64,000 nt of DNA. Origin: Gayadomonas joobiniege G7. Its GTDB lineage: Bacteria > Pseudomonadota > Gammaproteobacteria > Enterobacterales > Alteromonadaceae. The notes beneath the pieces are model-generated. The model made no database searches and was not told the DNA's origin. It saw nothing but the letters and a program-made list of their open reading frames with translations. The number at the start of each line of letters is the position of its first letter. The first letter of the stretch is position 1. Where the stretch lies: assembly GCF_000300815.1 (NCBI RefSeq), contig NZ_AMRX01000008.1, forward strand, positions 186,001-250,000, written 5' to 3'. A program made the position numbers and the translations under genes. Shown here one piece after another: positions 52,121 to 60,746 of the stretch.

Positions 52121-54487
52121 ATGCAAAAAATGCAAAAAACATTCAAGCGTAATAAAAAGGCAATGGCGGCACTGCTGGTTGCCTCAGCAATAACGACGCT
52201 GGCGAGCGGTTGTTCTGAATCAGACAAAGCAGAACAACAAACTAAACTTAATACGCAGGGCAGCACAGAAAAGTCAGATCCAAGCTTAGTGCTTGCAAAT
52301 TTTGAACAAACACCAAGTGATTACAGCTTAAACAAAATAAATATAAATACTAAAACAGTTGCCAATGGTGAGTTTGGACAGGGTTTACAGTTAACTTTTT
52401 CAACTCAAGATAGAACTTCGGGCATAGAATTAAAGCCGAAACAGCCCTGGGTAGCCCCCCAGTTAGATCAGCTGGCATTTAAATATGACGTGTACAACAA
52501 CGGTGATCATTCGGTGATGTTAAGCACCAATATTACAGGCCTAGATGGTAAAACCCAGCGCCGAACGGTTGCGGTAGATAAAGGTGAACGTATCACTTTG
52601 TATTTTGAGCTGGCTGGTTACCATTTAGATTTTGATACTGGCTTGCGAGACACCCCGCCTACATTTGATACTGATGAGCGAAAAATGGTCATTCGTGGCG
52701 GTAAAGCCGAGGTTGATTTTAGTAAAATATTTGCGATTAAAATTTATACCGAAACCCAAATTCGTCCGACTCAGGTGGTGATTGATAATCTACGCCTAGA
52801 AGCAACACCAGAGCCGAATAAAGGTTATTTAGCAGGCTTTGTTGATAAATTTGGGCAGCGTGCTGACATGGACTTTGAACTTAAAGTGCATTCCGAGGCT
52901 GAATTAAAGCGTATTGCGGACGAAGAATTAAAAACACTGGCCACGCCAGTTGATTGGCCTGAGCGTAGTCGTTTTGGAGGTTGGAAAAATGGCCCTAAAT
53001 TGGCCGCGACAGGTTATTTTAGAACCGAAAAAGTAGAAGACAAATGGGCGTTAGTGGATCCCGATGGTTATTTGTATTTTTCAAGCGGTATTGCCAACTC
53101 GCGGATGTCGAACACCTCAACCTTTACTGGGATAGATTACAAAGACGACTCGGTTCGTTATATAGATCCTAACGATGTTACGCCAGAAGACTCACAAGGG
53201 GTCACAGGTGATTACCGCGAGGCTCAAAAAACGGCTTATGTGGCAAATAAGCTGCGCCACAATATGTTTCAGTGGTTACCTGATTATGACAGCCCATTGG
53301 CTGAACACTATGGTTACCGACGATCTGCACATAAAGGCCCAATGGAACATGGTGAAGTGTTTAGTTTTTACCGTGCAAACTTAGAACGAAGATACGGCCA
53401 GAGTGCACCCAATTCTTTTATACAAGACTGGCGTGAAGTCACTTTAAAACGTATGCAAAACTGGGGGTTTACCTCATTTGGTAACTGGACAGATCCTATG
53501 TTTTATCAAGACACTCAAATGCCGTATTTTGCTAATGGCTGGATCATTGGTGATTTTAAACGCTTGAGTTCAGGTTTTGATATTTGGGGAGAATTGCCCG
53601 ATCCTTTCGATCCTGAGTTTGCTCGCCGAGCCCGAGTGACCACCGAAGTGATTGCCGACGAGGTTAAAAATAGCCCTTGGTGTGTGGGCATTTTTATTGA
53701 CAACGAAATGAGTTGGGGTGGTGATGGCGCCCCTCAAAGACGTTATGGCGTTGTGTTGAACGCGTTATCACAACCGGCAGCCGAGAGTCCGGCCAAACAA
53801 CATTTATTTAAGTTGTTAAAAGATAAATATGCCAATATTGATCAGTTAAATGTGGCTTGGGGCAGTCAATTAGTCGACTGGAAAACGCTGGAAAGTGGCG
53901 TAAATTACAAGGATAAAACCGAGTTCAGCCAAGGGTTAATTGATGATCTGGCATGGTTGTTAGGTGTTTATGCCGAACAATACTTTAAAGTGGTAAAAGA
54001 GTCGATTAAAGCTGTGATGCCAAATCACCTATATATGGGGGCGCGTTTTACCAATTGGGGAACTTCACCAGAAGTTCGCGAAGCGGCTAAAAAGCATGTT
54101 GATGTTATGAGCTTTAACTATTACCGAGAAGGGTTAGATAAAATGACATGGGGGTATTTAGAAGGGTTAGATATGCCAACCATCATTGGTGAGTTTCATA
54201 TTGGTAGTACAGACTCAGGAAACCCAAACCCTGGCATTATTCATGCGCCAAATCAAAAAGAGCGTGCTGTCATGTATAAAAACTATATGGAAACTGCGCG
54301 CGATAATCCTTATATCGTTGGGGCTCATTGGTTCCAATATATAGACTCGCCGATTACTGGGCGCGCGCACGATGGTGAAAATTATAATGTTGGGTTTGTC
54401 ACAACAACGGATATTCCTTATCCGCATTTGATTAACGCAGCGAAAGATTTTCATAGCGACTTATATAAAAAACGTTTTGCTGATTAA
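52121..54487 (+). CDS. GH50 beta-agarase lipoprotein
   Basis: 788 residues with lipobox LASGC (Cys31), so it is a membrane-anchored lipoprotein. An N-terminal beta-sandwich carbohydrate-binding-like domain (~55-230, closing VVIDNLRLEA) precedes the GH50 (beta/alpha)8 barrel (~270-775). Acid/base Glu529 lies in FIDNEMSWG and nucleophile Glu691 in IIGEFHIGS, matching GH50. Family members cleave agarose exolytically to neoagarobiose (some to neoagarotetraose). It is probably induced with GH16 through the shared upstream motif and the sigma/anti-sigma pair immediately upstream. Confidence 0.94.
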   Translation: MQKMQKTFKRNKKAMAALLVASAITTLASGCSESDKAEQQTKLNTQGSTEKSDPSLVLANFEQTPSDYSLNKININTKTVANGEFGQGLQLTFSTQDRTSGIELKPKQPWVAPQLDQLAFKYDVYNNGDHSVMLSTNITGLDGKTQRRTVAVDKGERITLYFELAGYHLDFDTGLRDTPPTFDTDERKMVIRGGKAEVDFSKIFAIKIYTETQIRPTQVVIDNLRLEATPEPNKGYLAGFVDKFGQRADMDFELKVHSEAELKRIADEELKTLATPVDWPERSRFGGWKNGPKLAATGYFRTEKVEDKWALVDPDGYLYFSSGIANSRMSNTSTFTGIDYKDDSVRYIDPNDVTPEDSQGVTGDYREAQKTAYVANKLRHNMFQWLPDYDSPLAEHYGYRRSAHKGPMEHGEVFSFYRANLERRYGQSAPNSFIQDWREVTLKRMQNWGFTSFGNWTDPMFYQDTQMPYFANGWIIGDFKRLSSGFDIWGELPDPFDPEFARRARVTTEVIADEVKNSPWCVGIFIDNEMSWGGDGAPQRRYGVVLNALSQPAAESPAKQHLFKLLKDKYANIDQLNVAWGSQLVDWKTLESGVNYKDKTEFSQGLIDDLAWLLGVYAEQYFKVVKESIKAVMPNHLYMGARFTNWGTSPEVREAAKKHVDVMSFNYYREGLDKMTWGYLEGLDMPTIIGEFHIGSTDSGNPNPGIIHAPNQKERAVMYKNYMETARDNPYIVGAHWFQYIDSPITGRAHDGENYNVGFVTTTDIPYPHLINAAKDFHSDLYKKRFAD

Positions 54488-54510
54488 CAAGCTGATCGAC
54501 TAATAGCAGT

Positions 54511-54550
54511 CACAGGCCGTTACCTTATTAACGGTCTGTGCTGGTTTTTA
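54511..54550 (+). terminator. Terminator after GH50
   Basis: Eleven-base arms CACAGGCCGTT (54511-54521) and AACGGTCTGTG (54530-54540, one G-T pair) are followed by GGTTTTTA. The rest of the 303-base gap to the next sulfatase is AT-rich promoter DNA with no gene. Confidence 0.8.
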
Positions 54551-54790
54551 CCCTTCATTCTCAATCAATCCTATTATATTGGGCGATTTAGCCTAACACT
54601 TTTGTACCGAATCTTTCCCTGCTTAATAAAATATATCGGCTTTATAAAACATGTATCAGTGCGCTTTGGGATGTCAAAAAAATAAACTTTTTATTTACAA
54701 AGTTTAACTTCTCTATTATTGTTTTGTATGTGATTCTTTGTTTGTTATATAAAATATCTGCAAAAAAATAGTCAATAGGTTTATAAGAAT

Positions 54791-56293
54791 ATGAAAGTAA
54801 TCAATTTTGTAAAAGCAAGTTTGCTTTTACCCTTGTTTGTTTTAAACGCAGGTTGCGAATCAAATGCCCCGACTGCCGAGCAAAACTCAGCTAAACCTAA
54901 TCAAGTAGAAAAGGTTAAAAAACCCAATATTGTCATTATTTTTGCCGACGATCTGGGTTATGGCGATATTAGTTCATTTGGTGCCGAAGGCATACGAACC
55001 CCCAATATCGACTCTATTGGCAAAGAGGGTTTTATCAGCCGTGACTTTTTTATTCCTGCGAATGTTTGTAGCCCGTCGAGAGCTTCGTTATTAACCGGGC
55101 GGTATCCAATGCGAAACGGTGTGCCGCTGGCAGTACACGCCAATAAAAAACATCGAAATGCCAATTACGGTTTGTCCGCAGATGAAGTCACTTTACCAGA
55201 GATGCTTAAAGCGTCTGGTTATCGCAGCTTGGTAGTTGGTAAATGGCATTTGGGTTGGGAGCAGGGCTCACATCCGCTTGATGCGGGCTTTGATGAACAT
55301 TTTGGCTTAATATCAAATTATCATCATACCGGTAAAAATAATGCTCGATACGAGTATATGAAAGATTTTGATAGCCTGTATCGAGGTCGCGAAAAAGTGG
55401 CTGAAAACGTAGATTTAAGGCAAGTTACTAAGCGATATACAGACGAAGTAATTGATTTTATTGAACGTGAAAAAGACGGCCCATTTTTTGTTTATTTTGC
55501 CCATAATATTGTGCATGCGCCGCATCGCCCCCGTGCTGAATTTGAAGGGACCTCTGAAAAAGGCAAATACGGCGATTTTATTCACGAAATGGATTACAGT
55601 ACTGGGCGTGTATTAGCTGCTTTGGAGCGTTTAGGTTTAGAAGAAGATACCTTGGTTATTTTTACGTCTGATAATGGCGCTAATTATTCTGGTGACAATG
55701 GTATTTTAAATGGCGTTAAATACACCACTATGGAAGGCGGACACAGAGTACCTGCTATGTTTAAGTGGCCAGGTGTGATCCCTGCCGGCCAAGACTCTAA
55801 TACGACTTTAAGTTCAATGGATATTTTTCCACTTATTGCGGATATTACCGGTAGTCAGATGCCAGCTGACAGAGTGATTGATGGTAAAAACATCATTGGT
55901 GTTTTACGTGGCGAAGAAACTGAATCGCCGCACAAGGTGCTTTATTATTACAACGGCACGAATTTACAAGCCATTCGCAAAGGTAAGTGGAAGCTTCACC
56001 TGCCGCGCACAGTGGCCGATCAACCGTTTTGGAATGAAAACGAAATTGGTGGCCGTATTTATGTTGAGTTAGATAAACCTATGTTATTTAATTTAGCGAC
56101 AGATACAGGCGAGCGACATGATGTTGCTGATAAGTATCCTGAAATCCTTGCATCATTTAACCAAGATATAAAATATGCCCGTGAAGTTTTAGGCGATGTT
56201 AATGTCATCGGCTCAGATCAGCGAGTACCTCCGATGAAAAATCCACAAAAAATAAACCGTTGGTGGGTAAAAAATAAAACCTCTAAAAATTAA
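54791..56293 (+). CDS. S1 family sulfatase, lipoprotein
   Basis: 500 residues. Lipobox LNAGC (Cys22) makes this one membrane anchored, unlike the exported pair at 26.7-29.6 kb. ADDLGYGD (52-59) gives metal ligands, and VCSPSRASLLTG places formylglycine Cys93. GKWHLGWE, HNIVHAPHRP and TSDNGANYSGD follow. It removes sulfate from algal saccharides, plausibly agar or porphyran fragments given the GH50 upstream. Co-transcribed with the next sulfatase (70 bp apart). Closest to the arylsulfatase-like S1 branches; subfamily not assigned. Confidence 0.92.
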   Translation: MKVINFVKASLLLPLFVLNAGCESNAPTAEQNSAKPNQVEKVKKPNIVIIFADDLGYGDISSFGAEGIRTPNIDSIGKEGFISRDFFIPANVCSPSRASLLTGRYPMRNGVPLAVHANKKHRNANYGLSADEVTLPEMLKASGYRSLVVGKWHLGWEQGSHPLDAGFDEHFGLISNYHHTGKNNARYEYMKDFDSLYRGREKVAENVDLRQVTKRYTDEVIDFIEREKDGPFFVYFAHNIVHAPHRPRAEFEGTSEKGKYGDFIHEMDYSTGRVLAALERLGLEEDTLVIFTSDNGANYSGDNGILNGVKYTTMEGGHRVPAMFKWPGVIPAGQDSNTTLSSMDIFPLIADITGSQMPADRVIDGKNIIGVLRGEETESPHKVLYYYNGTNLQAIRKGKWKLHLPRTVADQPFWNENEIGGRIYVELDKPMLFNLATDTGERHDVADKYPEILASFNQDIKYAREVLGDVNVIGSDQRVPPMKNPQKINRWWVKNKTSKN

Positions 56294-56363
56294 TCATTAT
56301 TGAGTCCCTGCGTTTGCCGCTGTCGAGCTAAATGACAGCGGCGAACCCTTGATAGGATCTTGC

Positions 56364-57779
56364 ATGAAATTCGCTTTAAAGTTGTTGGTTATTTTATTAT
56401 CGATTTACAGTTTTTTGACTATTTCGGCGACCGCACAGCAGCGTAAACCAAACTTTATTGTTATTCTGACCGACGACCAAGGTTATGCTGATTTGGGTGC
56501 ATTTGGTGGTCACCATGTCGCCACGCCTAACCTTGATAAAATGGCCGCCGAAGGCTCAAAATTAACAAACTTTTATGTTGGCGGTTCTATTTGCACACCG
56601 TCTCGGGCCGCTCTATTAACCGGCTCTTATCCAGTTAGAAACGGCATGGCTGACCGAGTTTATTTGGCGAACGATAAATATGGCCTCCACTCGAACGAAA
56701 TTACCATTGCCGAGCTGTTAAAATCGGCAGACTATAAAACGGGGCTGTTTGGCAAGTGGCATTTGGGTGACCATCCAGATTTTATGCCTACTATGCAAGG
56801 CTTTGATGAGTTTTTTGGTTTACCCTATAGCCATGATATTCATCCTTTTCATCCAAATAAAAAGCATAACTTTCCGCCATTGCCGCTAATGGAGATGGAG
56901 AAGGTGATAGAAACCGACCCCGATGCCGACTATTTAACGCGCAGGATCACTGAAAGAGCCGTTGAATTTATTGCTAACCATAAAGATCAGCCGTTTTTTT
57001 TATACCTTGCACATCCAATTCCTCATAGACCTATTCATATGTCCAAAAAATTTATGAAGAATGTGCCCGAATCTATTAAAAGTGTCTTAAAGAATGAAGT
57101 GGGGGTGGATTATAAAACGCGCGATAAATTGTATAACGCTTCCATCAGCGAAATTGACTGGTCTGTTGGACAAGTTTTAGAGGCTTTAAAGACACAAGGT
57201 ATTGATGAAAATACCTTGGTTGTTTTTACCTCAGATAATGGACCCTCGGTTGGCAGCGCGGTCCCTTTGTCGGGGAAAAAAGGAAGCAGCTATGAAGGCG
57301 GTGTGCGAGTGCCTGCTATCGTGCGTTGGCCCGGTACCATTAAAGCGGGCAGCCAGCATGCACAAATAGTTACAGCAATGGACTTATTACCAACCTTTGC
57401 GGCATTAGCCGAGGTTGCCATCCCCAACGACCGAGTGATTGATGGTAAAAATATATTGCCCGTATTACTTAATAATCAACCTAGCCCTCATCAAGCCATT
57501 TTTTATCACACCAAAAGGCACCTTGATGCGGTTCGCGCAGGCAAGTGGAAATTGCATTTGGGCAATCCCAAAGGCACCGCAAAACATCAGCTGCATAGAG
57601 GTAAAGGGGCGGTTTCGGCAATGCCAGCGCTATATAACTTAGAAACGGATATTGCGGAGCGGAACAACTTGATCACCGAATTTCCAGAGGTTGTGAAACA
57701 ATTAAAAGCCTTAGCCGACGATTTTAAAAAGAGCTTAAAAAACCACAGCCGACCGGTCGGCCAGATAGAAGGGCATTGA
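56364..57779 (+). CDS. S1 family sulfatase, exported
   Basis: 471 residues from the ATG at 56364 (preceded by AGGA); a TTG 15 bp earlier is less likely. The signal peptide ends near SATAQQ (residue ~26). TDDQGYAD then ICTPSRAALLTG give the metal site and formylglycine Cys77. GKWHLGDHP, AHPIPHRPIHM and TSDNGPSVG complete the S1 pattern, with a C-terminal tail ALYNLETDIAERNNL. It pairs with the lipoprotein sulfatase just upstream. Substrate position is unknown. Confidence 0.92.
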   Translation: MKFALKLLVILLSIYSFLTISATAQQRKPNFIVILTDDQGYADLGAFGGHHVATPNLDKMAAEGSKLTNFYVGGSICTPSRAALLTGSYPVRNGMADRVYLANDKYGLHSNEITIAELLKSADYKTGLFGKWHLGDHPDFMPTMQGFDEFFGLPYSHDIHPFHPNKKHNFPPLPLMEMEKVIETDPDADYLTRRITERAVEFIANHKDQPFFLYLAHPIPHRPIHMSKKFMKNVPESIKSVLKNEVGVDYKTRDKLYNASISEIDWSVGQVLEALKTQGIDENTLVVFTSDNGPSVGSAVPLSGKKGSSYEGGVRVPAIVRWPGTIKAGSQHAQIVTAMDLLPTFAALAEVAIPNDRVIDGKNILPVLLNNQPSPHQAIFYHTKRHLDAVRAGKWKLHLGNPKGTAKHQLHRGKGAVSAMPALYNLETDIAERNNLITEFPEVVKQLKALADDFKKSLKNHSRPVGQIEGH

Positions 57780-57829
57780 TGTTAACCACATACGTTTGAG
57801 TAAATGCTAGTGAGTTAGCAGTTTTGTAG

Positions 57830-57843
57830 CTGCATATATGCAG
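57830..57843. promoter_or_regulatory. Palindrome CTGCATATATGCAG upstream of the toxin-antitoxin genes
   Basis: A perfect 14-bp palindrome 66 bp before the antitoxin start, in the promoter region. Antitoxins of this family have an Xre-like DNA-binding domain and usually repress their own operon, so this is a candidate operator. Confidence 0.45.
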
Positions 57844-57909
57844 TGAACATTGATTTAACTCTATATGTGGAGTATATTTTTATATAGTACACAAGTGGAG
57901 AGCCTAATC

Positions 57910-58299
57910 ATGTCAGCCATAGATCAAGCGACTTTGACGCAAAACCCTGAAAAAACGGCTCAAGTTGCCCTGTCGGTGTTTTTTAATATTATGGCCGCTT
58001 GGGGGGTAAGAACGAAAGACCAGATCGTTTTACTTGGTAAACCTGCCGAATCAACCTTTTATAACTGGAAAAAAGGCAAAGCCTCTAATTTATCAGTTGA
58101 TACACTTGAACGTATCTCCTATGTGATGGGCATATATAAAGCATTAGGCATTTTATTTCCGACCCGCGAACAAGCAGATGCTTGGCCCAAAAAACCGAAT
58201 AAAGCCTTTAATAATGAGTCGGCATTAGCCTTTATGTTAAAAGGTAGCATGACACATTTGAGTGACTTGCGGAGATACCTGGATGCCCAACGAGGTTAA
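57910..58299 (+). CDS. Xre/MbcA/ParS-type antitoxin (RES-Xre system)
   Basis: 129 residues from the ATG at 57910, with GGAGAG 8 bp upstream; an earlier in-frame start adds 15 residues with no ribosome site. An Xre-like helix-turn-helix (~15-90, STFYNWKKGKASNLSVDTLERIS) is followed by the C-terminal toxin-binding domain (~95-129, FNNESALAFMLKGSMTHLSDLRRYLDAQRG), the DUF2384 signature. It neutralises a RES-domain NAD-degrading toxin by blocking its active site and represses the operon. The partner gene overlaps by 17 bp but carries a nonsense codon, so this antitoxin may be an orphan. Confidence 0.88.
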   Translation: MSAIDQATLTQNPEKTAQVALSVFFNIMAAWGVRTKDQIVLLGKPAESTFYNWKKGKASNLSVDTLERISYVMGIYKALGILFPTREQADAWPKKPNKAFNNESALAFMLKGSMTHLSDLRRYLDAQRG

Positions 58300-58966
58300 T
58301 ACCTTTTTACCTCACTGGGAAAAGCTACACAGATTAGTACCCAGTCACTTTCCGCCCATTGATTTATTTGAAAACGTTGCCTCGCCCGATGAGCTTGAGA
58401 TAGTTTTTGCGATTGAATCCCTGACCAACGACAGGCTTAGAGAACAAGTTGGCGATTTAGCGCGAGTGCCAGTTGAAGAAAGAATTGCCGGACCCGGTTC
58501 AACACCAGTCATGGCAGCATTTACCCATATTGCGGTCGCCACTCGTTTTTCGGATGGCACTGAGTACGGTGTGTATTATGGCGCAAAAGATCTGAATACC
58601 GCCTTTGCTTAAACTATCTACCACCGCGAAAAGTTTTTAGCAGCAACCAAGGAGCCAGACACAGAGCTGACTATGCGTTGTTATATTAACCGAGTGGCAT
58701 TAGCACTGCATGACATACGGGGCGAAACATTTGCACATTTACATGGTGAGGATTATTCAGCGCCACAAGCATTTGCCAAACAAATGCGTGCCAGTGGCAG
58801 CAATGGTTTATTGTATAACAGTGTGCGTGACAAAGGCGGTGAATGTGTTGCTGCGTTTAAACCTAAAGCGATCACCATTCCGGTTCAAGGTGGACATTAC
58901 AAATATATTTGGAGCGGTAAAAAACAAAAAATAGAAAATATCCTGCAAGTGAGTCTGATTAAATAG
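58283..58966 (+). pseudogene. RES-domain toxin, interrupted by an in-frame TAA
   Basis: From the ATG at 58283 the frame runs 109 residues to TAA at 58610-58612, then continues in the same frame, without any shift, to a second stop at 58966. Together they make a normal-size (~227 residue) RES toxin: HRLVPSHFP supplies the conserved Arg, DLNTAFA-stop-TIYHREKF covers the region where RES proteins have their conserved Glu, and NSVRDKGG carries the conserved Ser. One base change (GAA to TAA) at or next to the catalytic Glu explains the break. Intact relatives degrade NAD+. A sequencing error is the alternative. Confidence 0.8.
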
Positions 58967-59356
58967 TCTTATGGCAGCGAAACTCAATCATTTTTAGACG
59001 AAAGCTAGAAGGGGATAAAGCCGTAAAACGTTGAACACTTAAATTATCTAACAACATGATTTGCACTAGCTCAGTTACAAAAGCATGCCTAACAGTGTGG
59101 GCCGTTAAAAAATAAAGTTGCAAAAAATGACTCATTTGACTTAAATTAAAGCTCATTAAGCGAACAAACGCGCTAAAAACGGAATGATGAAATGCAAACA
59201 AAAAGGAAATCACCTGCCATGCCAGCCCAGCTTGAAAAAGCAAATGCCTATAACATAAATCAAACCGTACAACAGCGTTGTTTGCCCGTTCAACAAGAGG
59301 TTCATAGACACTCAATGTGTATGAGCACTAAAGCGGTATGTTTTTAGGAGAGTTTG
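58967..59356. other. Intergenic region with no recognised gene
   Basis: 390 bases between the broken toxin and the small lipoprotein. A 118-codon frame is open on the minus strand (59315 to 58959), but its residue make-up, rich in Phe, Leu and His, resembles no family I know and it has no clear ribosome site. I do not call it a gene. This may be the left edge of the acquired segment. Confidence 0.4.
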
Positions 59357-59479
59357 ATGAAGTTAATTTATTCTAGTGTATTTCTCTTAAGTTTTTTTTT
59401 ATCGAGTTGTATGGCAACTAGAGCAAATCTTGGCGTAAACAAACCAAATACAGATGGTGATGCACCAATATTAGATTGA
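59357..59479 (+). CDS. Small lipoprotein, 40 residues
   Basis: A short gene with a clear ribosome site (AGGAG, 59346-59350). The product begins MKLIYSSVFLLSFFLSSC, a typical signal with lipobox LSSC (Cys18), leaving a mature peptide of only 23 residues (CMATRANLGVN to PILD). Such tiny entericidin/YjjA-like lipoproteins are widespread and mostly uncharacterised. It may be a real small protein or the remains of a larger lipoprotein gene. Its neighbours give no functional hint. Confidence 0.5.
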   Translation: MKLIYSSVFLLSFFLSSCMATRANLGVNKPNTDGDAPILD

Positions 59480-59740
59480 TGTAAGAAGCAATAGCAAACA
59501 TCAAAAGAAACCAAGGCTGTATTTATATCTATCTGATTTTAAGTTCTAAATCACTATTAAGAGTTTAAGGGAGCAACACGATAAAGCTAAGCAAAACGAA
59601 ACCTTGTTATTTTAGGCAATCATTGTCTCGTTTTGGGCAAACAACGCTTTTCATTACTCCCTATACTCGTTTGTAAATCAAGAGCACAGAGAACAACACG
59701 GTTTTTGCTCTTAATAAACCAACAACACTCGTTAGGAACT

Positions 59741-60661
59741 ATGCAAATGAACAAAGTTACTTTCCCAAATACGAATGGTCTGAACATCACACTCGCTGGC
59801 CTAATCAACTTTCCTGCTGATTTTGACAAAACCCAACGTTACCCAGCGATTGTTGTTTCACATCCAGGTGGCGGCGTTAAAGAGCAAACCGCTGGTACTT
59901 ACGCGAAAAATCTGGCTGAACAAGGCTTCATCGCGATTGCCTACGATGCATCATACCAAGGTGAAAGCACTGGCGAGCCACGTCAGCTAGAAAATCCACA
60001 CGTTCGTACTGAAGATGTGAGTGCCGTGATTGACTACCTAACCACATTAGAATACGTCGACAGCGACCGCATTGGTGCAATGGGCGTTTGTGCTGGCGCA
60101 GGTTACACCGTCAATGCTGCAATTAACGACCGTCGAATCAAAGCACTTGCCACTGTGAGCATGGTTAACATTGGTCAAATGTTCCGTAACGGTTGGGAGA
60201 ACAACGTTAAAGACAACGAAGCAATGCCTTACATCGAGGCAGGCTCAGGTGCGAGAACATCGGATGCCACTGGCGCAGATATCGCAACCATGCCTTTAGC
60301 ACCAATGAATGAGGCTGATGCTCCGAATGAAGAGCTTCGTCAAGCGTGGGAATACTACCACACTGAACGAGCGGCTCGCCCAACAGCACCGGGCTTTGCA
60401 ACTGCACGCAGCTTAACTCAAATCATCACCTATGATGCGTTCTTCAAAGCAGAAGCCTTTTTAACTCAGCCACTTCTTACGGTGGTTGGCAGTGAAGCGG
60501 GCAGCAAATGGATGAGTGATGACTTGATGGAGCGAGCTGCAAGTAACGACAAACAGATGCATGTGGTAAACGGTGCAAACCATATGGAGCTTTATGATAT
60601 TGAAGCACCTGTGTCAGAAGCAACTAAAGCGTTAACGGTTTTCTTCCAGCGCACTCTGTAA
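59741..60661 (+). CDS. Alpha/beta hydrolase, dienelactone-hydrolase-like (paralogue 1)
   Basis: 306 residues from the ATG giving MQMNKVTFPN, with TTAGGA upstream; an upstream extension of 36 residues has no family features. The alpha/beta hydrolase fold shows the strand IVVSHPGGG with the oxyanion turn, AYDASYQGEST, and a nucleophile elbow GVCAGAGY (Cys rather than Ser, as in dienelactone hydrolases). A late Asp precedes the likely catalytic His in NGANHMELYDIE. No signal peptide, so cytoplasmic. The downstream gene at 60747 is clearly a paralogue. Codon use looks different from the algal-polysaccharide genes. Substrate unknown. Confidence 0.82.
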   Translation: MQMNKVTFPNTNGLNITLAGLINFPADFDKTQRYPAIVVSHPGGGVKEQTAGTYAKNLAEQGFIAIAYDASYQGESTGEPRQLENPHVRTEDVSAVIDYLTTLEYVDSDRIGAMGVCAGAGYTVNAAINDRRIKALATVSMVNIGQMFRNGWENNVKDNEAMPYIEAGSGARTSDATGADIATMPLAPMNEADAPNEELRQAWEYYHTERAARPTAPGFATARSLTQIITYDAFFKAEAFLTQPLLTVVGSEAGSKWMSDDLMERAASNDKQMHVVNGANHMELYDIEAPVSEATKALTVFFQRTL

Positions 60662-60699
60662 CCAAACGATTAAAGCCATAACACAAGGTTAATGGCACG

Positions 60700-60724
60700 A
60701 GGCTCTAGCTTTGAGCCTTTTTTC
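60700..60724 (+). terminator. Terminator between the two hydrolase genes
   Basis: AGGCTC (60700-60705) pairs with GAGCCT (60713-60718), followed by six T. It suggests the two paralogues are at least partly separate transcripts. Confidence 0.7.
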
Positions 60725-60746
60725 CAAAGAATTAGGTAAAACGATT

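Noticed and set aside
59080-59110. Possible integron attC-like site (GCCTAAC ... GTTAAA)
   Set aside because: The core triplets are not arranged as paired R and L boxes and there is no long imperfect palindrome between them.
58959-59315. 118-codon minus-strand open frame as a gene
   Set aside because: No ribosome site, odd composition, overlaps the end of the RES toxin frame, and matches no family I recognise.
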